Origin: a virus
Virus record (IMG/VR): IMGVR_UViG_3300047309_000059
Span: 1 to 38,393 of that record
DNA length: 38,393 bases
Strand: one strand, 5' to 3'
Shown: positions 24,111-30,922 of the stretch, in pieces
Position numbering within the stretch: position 1 is the stretch's first letter
Layout: each line of letters starts with the position of its first letter
The notes under the pieces: generated by a model
Seen by the model: only the letters and a program-made list of their open reading frames with translations
What the model was told of the DNA's origin: nothing
Databases searched by the model: none
Program-made: the position numbers and the translations under genes

Positions 24111-24290
24111 ATGAAAGGCTATAAAACTGTCGTTGTAAATGCAGCGGCAACTATTCTTCCTGTAGTTGATATTCTGGCTAACAGCGGTGGGTTTTTTGGG
24201 CCGTCAGGTGATGCTGCGGTGTCTTTGCTTGCGCTGGCAAACATTGTTTTGAGATGGGTGACTACTACGCCGATCTTCAAAGAAGAATAA
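24111..24290 (+). CDS. holin-like small membrane protein
   Basis: The 59-aa protein starts at ATG 24111, three bases after the endolysin stop. It has two hydrophobic segments (VVVNAAATILPVVDILA and AAVSLLALANIVLRWVT) separated by a glycine-rich turn. This pattern recurs in small phage proteins next to endolysins, and a holin or an auxiliary pore protein is likely. It is the last rightward gene before a bidirectional terminator. Confidence 0.6.
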   Translation: MKGYKTVVVNAAATILPVVDILANSGGFFGPSGDAAVSLLALANIVLRWVTTTPIFKEE

Positions 24291-24318
24291 AAGATGGCCG
24301 CGCGAAGCGGCCATTTTA
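24291..24318. terminator. bidirectional terminator between convergent operons
   Basis: ATGGCCGC (24294-24301) pairs with GCGGCCAT (24307-24314). T-rich sequence follows on both strands (TTTTATT rightward; CTTTTATTCTTC leftward). It ends the late lysis transcript from the left and the early transcript from the right. Confidence 0.85.
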
Positions 24319-24387
24319 TTAATCAGAAAGCCCACCGTAAATAATCAACAGAATCCCAACGAGCGAGATAAAATCAAACTCTCCCAT
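24319..24387 (-). CDS. 22-aa membrane micro-protein
   Basis: The ORF encodes a hydrophobic helix (FDFISLVGILLIIYGGLSD) with a strong AGAAGGAA binding site 6 to 8 bases before ATG. It is the last gene of the leftward operon and its stop touches the terminator. It resembles the micro-protein at 26-100 in size and character, but not in sequence. Unknown function. Confidence 0.5.
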   Translation of the reverse strand: MGEFDFISLVGILLIIYGGLSD

Positions 24388-24460
24388 GTTGATTTCCTTC
24401 TATCAGGTTTATCAATTATTGCTTTTTATCTCCCCATAAATGTTTTTATCATAAAAAACT

Positions 24461-24658
24461 CTAATTTTCAGGTTTTTTCGGTAATGGCGCCCACATGATC
24501 CAGAATGTGTCGCGCCCGTTCCATATTCCATAAACGGCACAACCCAAACAACTCAAAAGCTGCACCTTGCGCCCTGTAGGGCATGTTTCCATTGGTTGCC
24601 AGTAGTAATCTTGATCCACCACCGCAGAACCATCTGACGAAATTGATATTTTCGGCAT
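24461..24658 (-). CDS. DUF551-like small phage protein
   Basis: The 65-aa protein ends with the pattern WQPMETCPTGRKVQLLSCLG...GIWNGRDTFWIMWAPLPKKP, which fits the DUF551 layout (W..M/P..G..V......G.W......WMPLPEPP). DUF551 proteins are common in phage accessory regions; their role is unknown. GGAAAG precedes the ATG. Confidence 0.6.
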   Translation of the reverse strand: MPKISISSDGSAVVDQDYYWQPMETCPTGRKVQLLSCLGCAVYGIWNGRDTFWIMWAPLPKKPEN

Positions 24659-24660
24659 GG

Positions 24661-24999
24661 TTATTGGCTTTCCAGATTTCTGATTTTATCAAGCGCCTCA
24701 TTATGCGCGATAATAGTCTTGTCTAGGCTGGACTGAAAATCTCTAGCCGTAGAGTAGCCTAGCTTTTTGTGATATTTTTGCTTTGCAAAAGCCCACCGCG
24801 CAGCGTCATGCTTGTACTGCTCGCACTTCTGAGTAAGTTGGCTCACATCTCTTACGCGTTCCTCAAGAATAGCGCGAAGTCGATCATTCTCAATTTTGAG
24901 TTGCTCTCTAGGTTTTTCCGGGGATGTGTCGCGTAAAGTCATCCCATCCATCTTCGACGTCACACTTCCCACACTCTCCAAACTTCCGAATTGCGTCAT
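24661..24999 (-). CDS. coiled-coil small protein
   Basis: The 112-aa protein starts at ATG 24999 with AAAGGAG six bases upstream. The middle is a coiled coil (KIENDRLRAILEERVRDVSQ) followed by CEQYKHDAARWAFAKQKYHK, a pattern shared with the protein at 25078 (SATFMQERDKFEMDARRWQV), so the two are probably distant paralogues. Its first 30 codons overlap the 57-aa gene at 24908-25081 in another frame. Confidence 0.6.
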   Translation of the reverse strand: MTQFGSLESVGSVTSKMDGMTLRDTSPEKPREQLKIENDRLRAILEERVRDVSQLTQKCEQYKHDAARWAFAKQKYHKKLGYSTARDFQSSLDKTIIAHNEALDKIRNLESQ

Positions 25000-25081
25000 C
25001 ACAAGCTCCTTTTCCCATTGCGTTTAGTAAATCCAATCCGGCTTTTAAGTACAGCGCGTCGAGCCATTCTTCGTGTGTCAT
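24908..25081 (-). CDS. 57-aa small protein, unknown, overlapping its neighbour
   Basis: This ORF starts at ATG 25081 in an ATGA overlap with the previous gene and has AAAGGA upstream. It includes GECGKCDVEDGWDDF, with two cysteines in a CxxC. The 3' half overlaps the coiled-coil gene at 24661-24999 by 92 bases. Both have good initiation signals, so real overlapping genes are likely. Confidence 0.55.
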   Translation of the reverse strand: MTHEEWLDALYLKAGLDLLNAMGKGACDDAIRKFGECGKCDVEDGWDDFTRHIPGKT

Positions 25082-25410
25082 TGTTTTCCTTTAGCTCGAT
25101 TCCGTTCTAGTTCTTTATCAATGGTCTTCTGAACTTCGTACAGCTGCCGCTCCCCGCCTTGCGTCAGAATGATTTTTTTCATCACCTGCCAGCGGCGGGC
25201 ATCCATCTCAAACTTGTCGCGTTCTTGCATAAAAGTTGCGCTGGCCTTGGACAAACTTTCAATGTCTTTCTGCAAGTGCTGGATGGTCGTTTGTTGTTCG
25301 CATATAACCGCATCCTTGTATTCCATCCCTTGCCGTAAGAAAGCATTCTCCGCAGCCAAATAGTTGTAGTTTGGTGCGATGTTTGTCGGTATTACCATGT
25401 GCGGAGTCAT
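25078..25410 (-). CDS. coiled-coil small protein
   Basis: The 110-aa protein starts at ATG 25410 in an ATGA overlap; the longer frame to 25464 runs into the previous gene. The sequence is coiled coil (TIQHLQKDIESLSKASATFM) followed by EMDARRWQVMKKI, a pattern also found in the protein at 24661. Unknown early phage protein. Confidence 0.6.
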   Translation of the reverse strand: MTPHMVIPTNIAPNYNYLAAENAFLRQGMEYKDAVICEQQTTIQHLQKDIESLSKASATFMQERDKFEMDARRWQVMKKIILTQGGERQLYEVQKTIDKELERNRAKGKQ

Positions 25411-25637
25411 TTTCCACCTCTGGCGCGGATAATCTTTGAAAGCTCGTGCGAGTCGCACATCCATTCGTCACCAAACTCATCACATATCTTCGCGCATTCC
25501 TCGCGCTCGGCAGCGGCAACAAGGGCGGCGAAGCGGTGTAGGTCTTCCCATTCGTGATCAAGCAACGTGTCCAACGGGCCACATACACGGCCAAGGTCAC
25601 ACTCACTCGCCATGCGAATCACATCTTCACGGTTCAT
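25407..25637 (-). CDS. conserved small early protein
   Basis: The 76-aa protein has the pattern MNREDVIRMASECDLGR...LHRFAALVAAAEREECAKIC that I recognise from accessory regions of phages and prophages of Burkholderiales and related bacteria. Function unknown. ATGA overlaps on both sides. Confidence 0.65.
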   Translation of the reverse strand: MNREDVIRMASECDLGRVCGPLDTLLDHEWEDLHRFAALVAAAEREECAKICDEFGDEWMCDSHELSKIIRARGGK

Positions 25638-26257
25638 TTTTTACCCCCAATCCCATGAGCACGTTCGGCATCACGCACGCCAAACGAATAAACCTCCAAG
25701 TGTTCAGCACGTTGGCGGTTTTCGTGGTCGCCATAATCGGCAATGCCGGCCTGGTCAAACATCTGGTCAAGTGCCTCGTCTGTCAGCGGTTTGCGCGCGC
25801 CAATCATCGCTTCCACTCTTGCTGCTTGGTCGTGCTCGCAATACAGCTTGAGCGTATGGTCTTTATCAATCTCAACAAGCGACTCAACCATATCCTCGCC
25901 CCATTCTGTTTTTACCGGGGCTTTGTGCCATTGCAGCGGCTTGCGCTGGGGCGGGGTGGTGTAGAGGGGCGTTATGTTGCGTTTCCACGGCTCATCGGCG
26001 GGACGGCAAAACAATAGCTTTCGGTCTGTTCCGCCGATTCCAGTGCTAGACCGGGGTGCAGTTTCTTCCCACATCCACGCCACCGGCTCAACCTGTCGGG
26101 AATCCTGACAGGTTGGCTCTGCCAGCGCAGCGCGGAGAGCGTTCATTGCCGCATCATGCAAGGCCACATCATCGTTTGTCGCTTGATCGGCAACGGCATA
26201 GCGCGTTGTGTCCATCGCGTCTAAGGCTCGTTGCGCCGCTTCTCGTAGTGTTGTCAT
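25634..26257 (-). CDS. conserved early protein, unknown
   Basis: The 207-aa protein starts MTTLREAAQRALDAMDTTRY, has a second helical part ending ALRAALAEP, a QVEPVAWMW...TPLYTTPPQRKPL segment and a C-terminal REAVxHGIxGK-like end. This mosaic layout is widespread in accessory regions of phages of beta- and gammaproteobacteria. No enzyme motif is visible. Start and stop both sit in ATGA overlaps. Confidence 0.6.
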   Translation of the reverse strand: MTTLREAAQRALDAMDTTRYAVADQATNDDVALHDAAMNALRAALAEPTCQDSRQVEPVAWMWEETAPRSSTGIGGTDRKLLFCRPADEPWKRNITPLYTTPPQRKPLQWHKAPVKTEWGEDMVESLVEIDKDHTLKLYCEHDQAARVEAMIGARKPLTDEALDQMFDQAGIADYGDHENRQRAEHLEVYSFGVRDAERAHGIGGKK

Positions 26258-26634
26258 TCCTTCCTCGCTTTATTAAGCGCATCTCGAGCGACTCCGACGC
26301 ATGCCCGCCACGCCATCAAACACATATCGTGTTTGACAGTTTGGTCTTGCAGTTCTTGCGACCACTCCGCGATTTCCTCAAGGGCCTTTACAAACCCCCC
26401 ATTGAGCCGCACCAAACACTCATAATGCGACGGCCCCCAATACGCACACCCCGGCCCGTGTGTGCCGATGCGCTCGGATCGGTTCTGCTCCCACTTGAGG
26501 CATTTGTTCAATCGATCAAGTTTTGCGTGTAGCTCGTCGATCTCTTCTTGCATGTACTGCTGCACAAGTCGGTTGGTGACAACCTCGCCATCCTCCAGTT
26601 CTTTCATGCGTTCAGCCCACGGTTTAATAATCAC
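26254..26634 (-). CDS. helical early protein, unknown
   Basis: The 126-aa protein starts at a GTG in a GTGA overlap. It begins IIKPWAERMKELEDGEV and continues as a coiled coil (EEIDELHAKLDRLNKCLKWE). Six cysteines are scattered without a clear metal-site pattern. Unknown function. Confidence 0.55.
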   Translation of the reverse strand: MIIKPWAERMKELEDGEVVTNRLVQQYMQEEIDELHAKLDRLNKCLKWEQNRSERIGTHGPGCAYWGPSHYECLVRLNGGFVKALEEIAEWSQELQDQTVKHDMCLMAWRACVGVARDALNKARKE

Positions 26635-26960
26635 GTTTTCTTCCCCCCATCGTAGTATTTGGCAAGCTGAGCCTGCACCAGCGTATCGCTAAGATTTTGG
26701 CCATCTTCAAGCGTGATTTCTGCCAAGTAGTAACCCCATTTGCTGACTTTCTCTGTCTTAAGCCTCACCGGTTTGTTGAGTACGGCATCTCGAACAAAAT
26801 CACGCGCGGCGGCATATCCTGATTGAGTGCGTTCTGGCGTGTCGATTCGAGCCAATCTCACACGTTGCCGGCTGGAAATCTTGAAACCAAGATCAACCAC
26901 CAAATCCACGGTGTCTCCATCCACAACGTTCTCAACGATTGCTTTGTATTCGTAAGTCAT
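26631..26960 (-). CDS. thermonuclease (SNase) homologue
   Basis: The 109-aa protein has the SNase core: VVDGDTVDLVVDLGFKISSR, then VRLARIDTPE, where R and E correspond to Arg35 and Glu43 of staphylococcal nuclease. The KWGYYLAEI segment has Tyr where Arg87 is normally found (KYGRxLA), so activity may be reduced or altered. No signal peptide, so it acts in the cytoplasm. It could degrade host nucleic acid or act as an OB-fold binder. ATGA overlap with the previous gene. Confidence 0.8.
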   Translation of the reverse strand: MTYEYKAIVENVVDGDTVDLVVDLGFKISSRQRVRLARIDTPERTQSGYAAARDFVRDAVLNKPVRLKTEKVSKWGYYLAEITLEDGQNLSDTLVQAQLAKYYDGGKKT

Positions 26961-27178
26961 ACCAAAACCCTCAAAAGAAACTGTTTATAGTCAGAATCTT
27001 CAAACTCATCCCACCAAACGTCAGAAACATGAATCCCGAAAAAGCTCTCAATTCCTGGCTGTAACTGCCAACCCCGTTCGTCGTAATACAACATGGCTGG
27101 CCCTGCATTGAACTCACCGTACTCAACTACATACCAACCCGGTTTGATCGGTTCCTGCTTGTTTGCATTGATCTTCAT
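26957..27178 (-). CDS. small protein, unknown
   Basis: The 73-aa protein starts at ATG 27178 (GGAGAGC upstream) and overlaps the preceding gene by 56 bases. The pattern KPGWYVVEYGEFNAGPAMLY...VWWDEFED is a small beta domain with acidic, aromatic residues. No family is named with confidence. Confidence 0.5.
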   Translation of the reverse strand: MKINANKQEPIKPGWYVVEYGEFNAGPAMLYYDERGWQLQPGIESFFGIHVSDVWWDEFEDSDYKQFLLRVLV

Positions 27179-27584
27179 ATTGTTGCGCTCTCCATTTTTT
27201 GAGTGCTGCATATGCCATGTGATATAAATTTCCTGACTGCCTGTTCCAAAAGTCATTTGATATATCGACTAAAATCTGTAAAGCGTTTAGTTCATCTTCT
27301 GAAACATCAAACTTAGCGCCGTCCCAACTGTCTCGAATGTTAGCCAAAGCCATGTTAATGGCCCTGGCAGCTTCCAAAATGTCGTTTTCTTGCTTTGCTT
27401 TTGATCCCAACAACAACATGTCGCGCGTGTCAAGCATGCAATCAAAATGCGATGTTTCTGCCCATCCCTCTTTAAAAGCTTGCATTGCTGTCAAAAGCAC
27501 AATTTGAGCTTCAGGCACCACCGCCGACATAACAAGGCATGGAATCTCTGCGGGCCTAACCTGGCGCTTGCTTCGCTTTCTCAA
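27123..27584 (-). CDS. conserved early protein, unknown
   Basis: The 153-aa protein starts at TTG 27584, supported by GAGGAGG seven bases upstream and a TTGA overlap. It begins with a basic stretch (RKRSKRQVRPAEIPCLVMSA) and is then helical (DTRDMLLLGSKAKQENDILE). I recognise the arrangement (RPAEIPxxxxA) from phage accessory genes, without known role. Confidence 0.55.
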   Translation of the reverse strand: MRKRSKRQVRPAEIPCLVMSAVVPEAQIVLLTAMQAFKEGWAETSHFDCMLDTRDMLLLGSKAKQENDILEAARAINMALANIRDSWDGAKFDVSEDELNALQILVDISNDFWNRQSGNLYHMAYAALKKWRAQQYEDQCKQAGTDQTGLVCS

Positions 27585-27733
27585 AACAATGCCTCCTCAA
27601 AGTTGTTCCAGTCGATCTCATGTAGCGGCTTGGTGATTTCAATCAAGTACATGACGCCATCACTAGGTTTTTCATACGTCCATCGCACCAGCTCTCCAAA
27701 CTCATCCAGAATGCCGTAACGAGTCAAATTCAT
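27581..27733 (-). CDS. 50-aa small protein, unknown
   Basis: The protein starts at ATG 27733 in an ATGA overlap; the frame to 27772 would add residues without support. It reads NLTRYGILDEFGELVRWTYE and is acidic at the C-terminus. Short proteins of this type (RYGxxDExGxVxRWxxxKP) are common in phage early regions. Confidence 0.6.
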   Translation of the reverse strand: MNLTRYGILDEFGELVRWTYEKPSDGVMYLIEITKPLHEIDWNNFEEALF

Positions 27734-27951
27734 GCAGGCACCATCAACAAAACCGGAACAGCCAACAAGCACACCAAGAAAACAGCGGTGTCACGGTCTG
27801 CCGCCAGAATCCATTTTTTGCCCAAGGCAATAATGCTGCGCGCCCAACCTTTGCGCTGGTGGATGACTGCTCGGCGGTCTGCGTAGTCGCGCATCGGGAA
27901 AATCTTTACTGCTCTACGGGCTAGCTGCTGTTTTGTTTTGATGCTTTGCAT
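27730..27951 (-). CDS. small protein with C-terminal membrane helix
   Basis: The 73-aa protein is strongly basic over the first 45 residues and ends with one transmembrane helix (TAVFLVCLLAVPVLLMVPA). A good GGGAGG site precedes ATG 27951. It would be tail-anchored in the inner membrane with the basic part in the cytoplasm. Unknown function; membrane-directed interference with host processes is one possibility. Confidence 0.55.
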   Translation of the reverse strand: MQSIKTKQQLARRAVKIFPMRDYADRRAVIHQRKGWARSIIALGKKWILAADRDTAVFLVCLLAVPVLLMVPA

Positions 27952-27977
27952 ATTTATTGCCTCCCTGTGAGTAGTGC

Positions 27978-27989
27978 CCCCCGAAGGGG
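27978..27989 (-). promoter_or_regulatory. small UUCG hairpin between genes
   Basis: On the leftward RNA, CCCC-TTCG-GGGG forms a short, stable UUCG-capped hairpin between the stop at 27999 and the binding site of the next gene. No T-run follows, so it is more likely an RNA processing or stability element than a terminator. Confidence 0.35.
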
Positions 27990-27998
27990 ACGGTTTGA

Positions 27999-28367
27999 TT
28001 ACCAGCCAAGTCGATTCATTTCGGACTGCATCGTTTTATGCGTGTCTTCGATGATGGATGCGATTCGCGCCATCCTATCGGCCTCAAAAGAGCGCATTTC
28101 TACAACGAAATCAACGTCGCGGATAAAGTTGACAATTTCGTTCCCAAACCGGCAAGCAGGTTCCATTTCCATCGAGAGTGCGTCGCACTCGATGTCATTC
28201 ACGCAGCCTTCCCAACTGCGCCCAATGAATTGCCATGATGTGGAATTCAAATACTCCCACTCGCGCTGAACTTTTGCGCGACCGGCTTCAGTAAAAATAA
28301 TGTTATAAACAAACCATCCTTCGGGGCAGACGATTGGGGTTGATTCGAGTGTTTGGATCAGGTACAT
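27999..28367 (-). CDS. early protein, unknown
   Basis: The 122-aa protein starts at ATG 28367 with AAGGAG seven bases upstream, and is the first gene after the promoter at 28408-28436. It begins MYLIQTLESTPIVCPEGWFV; the C-terminal part is helical (EMRSFEADRMARIASIIEDT). Unknown function. The longer frame to 28436 would run through the promoter. Confidence 0.6.
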   Translation of the reverse strand: MYLIQTLESTPIVCPEGWFVYNIIFTEAGRAKVQREWEYLNSTSWQFIGRSWEGCVNDIECDALSMEMEPACRFGNEIVNFIRDVDFVVEMRSFEADRMARIASIIEDTHKTMQSEMNRLGW

Positions 28368-28407
28368 GATGCAGCTCCTTGGGTGGTGTTGCGTTGTTGA
28401 TGAGTGA

Positions 28408-28436
28408 ATCTTACGCACAATGAACGCATCATGCAA
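28408..28436 (-). promoter_or_regulatory. leftward promoter with shared operator motif
   Basis: On the minus strand, TTGCAT (28436-28431), 17 bases and TAAGAT (28413-28408) form a sigma70-type promoter. Transcription would start near 28401, just before the gene at 28367. The spacer reads GATGCGTTCATTGTGCG; from TGCG to ATTCA this matches the promoter at 704-732 (TGCGNNCNTTGTGCGTANNATTCA), which points to a common regulator. Confidence 0.65.
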
Positions 28437-28475
28437 GCCTTTTTCACAACAAAATGTTAAAAAAGTGTTGGGGCG

Positions 28476-28502
28476 ATAAAAAACCCGCCTTGTGAGCGGG
28501 TT
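28476..28502 (-). terminator. rho-independent terminator at the 3' end of the structured RNA
   Basis: On the minus strand, AACCCGC pairs with GCGGGTT around a TCACAAG loop, followed by a T-run (28483-28478). It ends leftward transcripts coming from the helicase/VRR-NUC genes and gives the structured RNA a defined 3' end. The next promoter lies 40 bases further on. Confidence 0.85.
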
Positions 28503-28800
28503 AGTTGTTGGTGGCCGGTGCTGATCTCCGGCTTGCGGTATTTGTTTGCGGTCTTTTTCGCCCGCCCATGATTTACGCCCGTCGGCTTCAACCGCTTACA
28601 TGCTTCGCCGGTCAGTCCCGGCATTCACCAACACGGCTGCGCCCTTGGGACGCGCACTAGATGCTCCCCCATCTAGCCGCTCAGGTCGCATGCGTGTTGG
28701 CCCCCGTCTGTTCCGGGGTGTCACAACTTTTCCAGACCAAGGGTTTGTTGCCCCTTTCGTTCCCATCGAGTTTCGGCTGTCTGGCGCCTAGTTGGTGAAA
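28503..28800 (-). ncRNA. candidate large structured RNA
   Basis: About 300 bases carry no convincing gene but at least eight perfect helices. Examples in plus coordinates: 28514-28518/28528-28532, 28607-28611/28618-28622, 28628-28635/28693-28700 (8 bp, enclosing hairpins 28638-28642/28652-28656 and 28657-28663/28670-28676), 28702-28706/28714-28718, 28732-28737/28779-28784 extended by 28724-28728/28790-28794, and 28739-28743/28752-28756 inside it. It ends in a terminator on the minus strand. The 3' part resembles tmRNA only in one short phrase (AAGCATGTA), and there is no T-loop. I do not recognise the class. Confidence 0.6.
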
Positions 28801-28810
28801 CAGGGCTTTC

Positions 28811-29179
28811 TTAACGCGCCATGACAGCACCCCGCCCCATATCACCAACATGGGCAATAATCTGCCTTTGAGCATCTTCATTGCCTTTTCCTATTATAAC
28901 AAAATCACCAATACTTTCAAGATATGCGCGCCAGTCTTTTTGATCCGGCGATACGGTGCCGCCTTTGGTGCGTTTCATTTCGACCCACACACGCCAAGCC
29001 GGAATGTAAAGATCTGGCACACCCTTGGACACGCCCTCGGCCTTGAGTCGTCCGGCCACGCTTGGAGATCTGGCCCCGCCGTTGGGGATGGCAAATATTC
29101 TTACGCCGGAGTAGGTCTGGCGAAACCATCGAACGAACTCGCGTTGTTCTTCGTGCTCGGTAGGAATGCGCTCAGTCAT
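28811..29179 (-). CDS. VRR-NUC domain nuclease
   Basis: The 122-aa protein starts at ATG 29179, overlapping the previous gene by 8 bases. It has the VRR-NUC pattern: EHEEQREFVRWFRQTYSGVR, FAIPNGGARS, GVPDLYIP and the catalytic E-x-K in WVEMKRTKGG, with a Q/W helix after (SPDQKDWRAYLE). Phage VRR-NUC proteins are stand-alone PD-(D/E)XK nucleases, probably acting on branched DNA next to the SF2 helicase. Confidence 0.85.
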   Translation of the reverse strand: MTERIPTEHEEQREFVRWFRQTYSGVRIFAIPNGGARSPSVAGRLKAEGVSKGVPDLYIPAWRVWVEMKRTKGGTVSPDQKDWRAYLESIGDFVIIGKGNEDAQRQIIAHVGDMGRGAVMAR

Positions 29180-29342
29180 ATTCGCCATTAAGCACTTTTT
29201 CAATTTCCTCAAGCTTTATCTTGAGATCAACATTTTCCCACAGCATCTCTCTATAAAGTTCCCATTGTCTTTCTGACCGCTCGCGTTCGGCAGCTAGCAA
29301 TCGTTCGAGCCGTTCCATTTGCAAACGCTCTTTCTTAGTCAT
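29172..29342 (-). CDS. coiled-coil small protein
   Basis: The 56-aa protein starts at ATG 29342 in an ATGA overlap with the helicase; ATG 29348 is an alternative. The sequence is nearly all charged helix (KERLQMERLERLLAAERERS), a likely dimeric coiled coil. It sits between helicase and VRR-NUC and could link them; this is inference from position. Confidence 0.55.
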   Translation of the reverse strand: MTKKERLQMERLERLLAAERERSERQWELYREMLWENVDLKIKLEEIEKVLNGEYD

Positions 29343-30922
29343 TGCCATGATCTAGTCAGTACCCTGTAAAATTTGCCGTCTTGTTTGTAAGTGATGGTGG
29401 TAGGTGACGCGCCCCTATTCATTGCATCAGCGATGCCATCAAGCGATGGTTCATCAGTGTTCGGCGCATTGCTGTGCCGCTTTGCTATAATCAGATTTTC
29501 TAGTGCCCTCTGGCCTGCGTAGCCTTCATGGTTGATAGGCAGATACTCGGTAATCGGCTTATCGCTCAGCGCCCCGTAATACGTCACCGCGAGCATTTCT
29601 TTCCCCGATGCCTTGCTCACGTGCTTGCGCCAGTGCCAGCTAGTCACTGACATCTCGCTGGCCTCGATGCCCATGATGTCGTCTGACCGTAAGGTAAAAG
29701 TTTTTACCTTAGGCGCTGGAAACTCAAAGCCACATGCCGGACACTGACGGGCTGAAATTGGGCAAAGCTCGGCGCATTCGTCGCACACCTTAACCGGCGC
29801 TTCTCCGTTGCCTGAACCGGCTTTTTTAGGCGGCTGCACTGCCGTGATCGGGCCGTGCGTCTCCACCACGCCAGCAAAATCTAGCACCAAACAATGATCG
29901 GTGTGACTCTTTGGCCTCATGCCTCGACCTGCCATCTGCACGTAAAGGCTCGGGCTTAGGGTCGGCCGAAGCATGGCAACCAGGTCAATGTCCGGGTAGT
30001 CGAAGCCGGTCGTTAGCACGTTGGCGTTAGTCAATGCGCGGAGTTTGCCTGCCTTAAAATCCGCAATAATTGCGGCGCGTTCTGCCTTTGGCGTGTCGCC
30101 AGTTACACACGCTGCGGCGATGCCGTACTCTTGCAAGACTTCCGCCACGTGTTGAGCATGATTCACGCCAGTGCAGAAAAACAGCCATGCTTTGCGATTT
30201 TCTGCCCTAGCAATTACCTCGCGCACCACGGAGTGATTCTGGTCGTCGGTATCAACGGCGCGTTGAAGATCGGCCTCGATATACTCACCGCCACGCTTTT
30301 TGACCTTTGACACATCAAGCCGCGCTCCTGTTACCTTGCTACGCAGCTTGGATAGGTACCCACGAAACACCAGCTCCTCAATGCTCACCGGCTCGATGAG
30401 ATCGGCAAAAATTGCCGGTGCGTCGGTGATAAGGCCATGTCCGAGTCGGTAAGGCGTGGCGGTTAAACCCACCACACGCAACGCCGGATTGATGGCTTGC
30501 AGCTCGGCCATAAAAGCACGGTATCCGCCTTCGTCGTTGTGACTCACCAAGTGGCATTCGTCAATCAGCACCAGGTCTATATGCCCGACTTCCTGCGCTT
30601 TGGTGCGGATCGACTGGATACCGGCAAAGGTGATCGGCTCGCCAAGCTGTTTACGCCCAATGCTGGCAGAGTAAATACCCATAGGCGCACCCGGCCAGTG
30701 CTGGCGCATTTTCTCGGCGTTTTGCTCTAAAAGTTCTTTTTGATGGCAAAGCATCAATGTTTTTGTTTCAGGCCAATTTTGCAAAGCGTTTCGCATGATT
30801 TCTGCAATGATTACTGATTTTCCAGCACCTGTTGGAAGTACCATGCAAACATTTCCGTCATTGTTTTTCATCCATCCATATAACTGTTGAATTGCCTTTG
30901 ATTGATAATCTCTAAGATTCAC
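29339..30922 (-). CDS. superfamily 2 DEAD/DEAH-type helicase
   Basis: The 527-aa protein has motif I PTGAGKS (30-36), motif II DECH (121-124), motif III GLTATP (152-157) and motif VI QMAGRGMR (329-336). A zinc ribbon follows (C380, C383 or C387, C394, C397: CDECAELCPISARQCPACG). The family (RAD25/UvsW-like) unwinds branched DNA with ATP, and in phages supports replication and recombination. The start is a GTG with GAGG upstream, overlapping the previous gene by 11 bases. Confidence 0.9.
   Translation of the reverse strand: MNLRDYQSKAIQQLYGWMKNNDGNVCMVLPTGAGKSVIIAEIMRNALQNWPETKTLMLCHQKELLEQNAEKMRQHWPGAPMGIYSASIGRKQLGEPITFAGIQSIRTKAQEVGHIDLVLIDECHLVSHNDEGGYRAFMAELQAINPALRVVGLTATPYRLGHGLITDAPAIFADLIEPVSIEELVFRGYLSKLRSKVTGARLDVSKVKKRGGEYIEADLQRAVDTDDQNHSVVREVIARAENRKAWLFFCTGVNHAQHVAEVLQEYGIAAACVTGDTPKAERAAIIADFKAGKLRALTNANVLTTGFDYPDIDLVAMLRPTLSPSLYVQMAGRGMRPKSHTDHCLVLDFAGVVETHGPITAVQPPKKAGSGNGEAPVKVCDECAELCPISARQCPACGFEFPAPKVKTFTLRSDDIMGIEASEMSVTSWHWRKHVSKASGKEMLAVTYYGALSDKPITEYLPINHEGYAGQRALENLIIAKRHSNAPNTDEPSLDGIADAMNRGASPTTITYKQDGKFYRVLTRSWQ

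Noticed and set aside
25436-26017. 193-aa plus-strand open frame across the leftward early genes
   Set aside because: It runs antisense to two genes with ATGA overlaps and recognisable family patterns; low-complexity basic sequence.
28503-28800. tmRNA, group I intron, RNase P RNA or HEARO-type RNA
   Set aside because: A short GACTGA...AAGCATGTA phrase recalls tmRNA, but there is no T-arm, tag frame or acceptor stem. Core motifs of group I introns and RNase P are missing and there is no IsrB-like gene nearby.
28546-28881. open frames of 81 aa (plus) and 66 aa (minus) in the structured RNA region
   Set aside because: No ribosome binding site or protein-like pattern; the region is better explained by nested palindromes and a terminator.
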